A stretch of DNA of 51,416 bases from an uncultured Sphingomonas sp. (lineage in GTDB: Bacteria; Pseudomonadota; Alphaproteobacteria; Sphingomonadales; Sphingomonadaceae), in contig CAJYKB010000006.1 of assembly GCA_913774925.1 (NCBI GenBank), positions 1 through 51,416 of the forward strand. The letters are read 5' to 3'. How positions within the stretch are numbered: the stretch's first letter is position 1; every line of letters begins with the position of its first letter. The position numbers and the translations under genes are program-made. The notes under the pieces are model-generated. The model worked only from the letters and a program-made list of their open reading frames with translations. It was not told the DNA's origin and did not search any database. Shown here piece by piece: positions 50,104 through 51,416 of this stretch.

Positions 50104-50718
50104 ATGCGTAAGCTTGCAATGTGCACCGTCGCGGCCGCGTTCGGCGCGATGCTGGCAACCCCCGCGCTGGCGCAGGACGGCCCCTTCAGCGGCCCGCGCG
50201 TCGAGGCGCTGGCGGGCTACGACAACGTGAAGGACGGCGGCGACGGCGATTCGGAGGGGCGCAGCGGCTTCGCCTATGGCGCGCTGCTCGGCTACGACAT
50301 CCAGCGCGGCAACACCGTCTTCGGGGTGGAGGGCGAGATCACCGACGCCACCACCAGCACCCGCAGCTACAACGAGATCGCCGCGGGCGACCGCCTGTCG
50401 GTCGACGCGGGCCGCGACCTCTATGTCGGCGGCCGCGTCGGCTATGCCATCTCGCCGCTGGCGCTGCTCTATGCCAAGGCCGGCTACACCAACGCCCGCG
50501 TCGAGAGCCGCTACAACAGCGGCACCACCGGATCGAGCGAGCTGGTCGACAAGGTCGACCTCGACGGCTTCCGCCTGGGTGCGGGGCTCGAGTACAACAT
50601 CACGCCGGGCGCGTTCGTGAAGGGCGAATATCGCTATTCGCACTACGGCAAGCTCGACGGCTACGACATCGACCTCGACCGGCACCAGCTGATGGCGGGC
50701 GTCGGCGTCCGTTTCTGA
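50104..50718 (+). CDS. Outer-membrane beta-barrel protein (opacity/Omp25-like)
   Basis: A 204-residue exported protein with signal peptide (CTVAAAFGAMLATPALAQ) and an 8-strand-type barrel. Alternating strands include RVEALAGYDNVKDGGDGDSE, FAYGALLGYDIQRGNTVFGV, LYVGGRVGYAISPLALLYAK and GAFVKGEYRYSHYGKLDGYD, with terminal Phe (GVGVRF). This matches the porin-family or Omp25/opacity group of alphaproteobacteria, which stabilise the outer membrane. GGAG lies before the ATG. A strong terminator follows 50 bases after the stop. The region 49970-50103 upstream is divergent promoter DNA. Confidence 0.9.
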   Translation: MRKLAMCTVAAAFGAMLATPALAQDGPFSGPRVEALAGYDNVKDGGDGDSEGRSGFAYGALLGYDIQRGNTVFGVEGEITDATTSTRSYNEIAAGDRLSVDAGRDLYVGGRVGYAISPLALLYAKAGYTNARVESRYNSGTTGSSELVDKVDLDGFRLGAGLEYNITPGAFVKGEYRYSHYGKLDGYDIDLDRHQLMAGVGVRF

Positions 50719-50769
50719 CCGCATCGGCTTGGGGCCGGGCGCCGGCGCCGACAAGGGGACCGGAATGGA

Positions 50770-50802
50770 GGGTCGGGGCGCTTGCCCCGGCCCTTCTTTT
50801 TT
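50770..50802 (+). terminator. Rho-independent terminator after the outer-membrane protein gene
   Basis: Stem GGGTCGGGGC (50770-50779), loop GCTT, stem GCCCCGGCCC (50784-50793) with one G-U pair, then TTCTTTTTT. It lies 52 bases past the stop codon of the barrel gene and before dnaN, so it insulates the two. It is the clearest intrinsic terminator in the window. Confidence 0.9.
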
Positions 50803-50866
50803 GGTTAGGAAAAGTCGGCCAATTGCCCCTGGTAACTTGTGACCTGCGGGCCGGGGGAAGATTGAG

Positions 50867-51416
50867 ATGAAGGCGACGATCGAACGCGCGACGCTGCTGA
50901 AGGGGCTGAGCCACGTCCAGTCGGTGGTGGAACGACGCAATACCATCCCCATCCTGTCGAACGTGCTGCTGGAGGCGACCGCCGAGGGCCAGCTGCGGCT
51001 GATGGCGACCGACCTCGACCTGCAGATCAACGAATCGGTCGCCGCCGCAGTCGATCAGCCGGGCGCGACGACCGTCTCCGCGCACACGCTGTTCGACATC
51101 GCGCGCAAGCTGCCCGAGGGTGCGCAGGTGTCGATCACCGCGGCCGAGGGGCGGATGACGATCGTCGCGGGACGCGCGCGCTTCTCGCTCGGCACACTCC
51201 CGCGCGACGACTTCCCGGTGATCGCCGAGGGCGAGTTGCCGCACCAGTTCGAGCTGCCGGTCGAGACGCTGAAGCAGATCATCGACAAGACGCGCTTCGC
51301 CATCTCCACCGAAGAGACGCGCTATTACCTGAACGGCATCTTCCTTCACACCGCGGAGGGCGTGCTGAAGGCCGCGGCGACCGATGGCCACCGCCTCGCG
51401 CGCGTCACGGTCGACC
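50867..51416 (+). CDS. dnaN: DNA polymerase III beta subunit (sliding clamp), 5' part
   Basis: DnaN forms the ring-shaped dimer that tethers DNA polymerase III to DNA. The 183 codons in the window start MKATIERATLLKGLSHVQSV and include ERRNTIPILSNVLLEATAEG, MATDLDLQINESVAAAV, LFDIARKLPEGAQVSI and FAISTEETRYYLNGIFLH, that is domain I and the start of domain II. The gene runs off the window end. It follows an outer-membrane protein gene and not dnaA, as in other sphingomonads where dnaN lies away from dnaA. No origin-like DnaA box cluster was seen upstream. Confidence 0.96.
   Translation, partial: MKATIERATLLKGLSHVQSVVERRNTIPILSNVLLEATAEGQLRLMATDLDLQINESVAAAVDQPGATTVSAHTLFDIARKLPEGAQVSITAAEGRMTIVAGRARFSLGTLPRDDFPVIAEGELPHQFELPVETLKQIIDKTRFAISTEETRYYLNGIFLHTAEGVLKAAATDGHRLARVTVD

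Noticed and set aside
50719..50866. Replication origin near dnaN
   Set aside because: No cluster of DnaA boxes or AT-rich unwinding region; only a terminator and a short promoter region are present.

Overview
The window reads as a chromosomal segment of an alphaproteobacterium of the sphingomonad type (Sphingomonas or a close relative). The grounds are a strongly GC-rich sequence with tightly packed genes joined by ATGA/GTGA/TGATG overlaps, two large TonB-dependent receptors, the order ctaB - small membrane ORF - ctaG - coxC - DUF983 - SURF1, a precorrin-2 dehydrogenase with a remnant methyltransferase tail, a DUF1800/DUF1501 pair, and many palindromic intergenic repeats of types common in sphingomonads. 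No plasmid, prophage, CRISPR array or integrase was seen. The genus is an inference from gene content, not from a marker gene.

Layout. 1-3154: end of a flagellar cluster (end of a probable fliR, flhB, fliD, fliS). 3292-7944 (minus): argH-lptM-lysA-siroheme synthase-like-CorA/ZntB, a compact run of amino-acid and metal genes. 7943-10790: TlpA-like thioredoxin lipoprotein, a small helical lipoprotein and prfC. 10970-13054: siderophore-type TonB receptor behind a perfect palindrome. 13213-14945: rlmE and ppx/gppA. 15129-15478: tRNA-Gln(CUG) with a clear promoter, then a frameshifted small gene. 15605-20139: the complete ybgC-tolQ-tolR-tolA-tolB-pal envelope operon.

20247-31585 is an accessory catabolic region: a TonB receptor divergent from a TetR regulator, two complementary acyl-CoA dehydrogenases plus an SDR, a YdeP-type molybdopterin oxidoreductase with its FdhD, and a crotonase plus SDR. 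The two lipid-type operons share a palindromic site of the form TAAC-N4-GTTA just upstream, which suggests joint control. 32063-33357 carries a translationally coupled DUF1989/GntA-type pair, a candidate heme-dependent N-oxygenation module. 33525-35801 has an L,D-transpeptidase, a GNAT-like protein and an epoxide-hydrolase-like enzyme.

35801-39483: a MITE-like element sits on a stop codon, followed by the DUF1800/DUF1501 pair. 39590-43120: cytochrome c oxidase assembly genes and subunit III, without the coxB/coxA genes expected upstream. 43375-46216: a YedY-like molybdoprotein with a cytochrome b partner, a flavin reductase-like protein and a TSUP permease. 46361-49969: soluble PAS chemoreceptor, rlmN, an IalB-like secreted protein and a histidine phosphatase. 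50104-51416: outer-membrane beta-barrel, a strong intrinsic terminator and the 5' part of dnaN.

The most interesting observations are the shared TAAC-N4-GTTA sites, the GntA/DUF1989 pair, two small non-autonomous mobile elements (one with a 9-bp target duplication inside an older repeat), the 8-bp slippage pseudogene beside tRNA-Gln, the split FAD motif of the acyl-CoA dehydrogenase pair, and a crotonase lacking both canonical glutamates.
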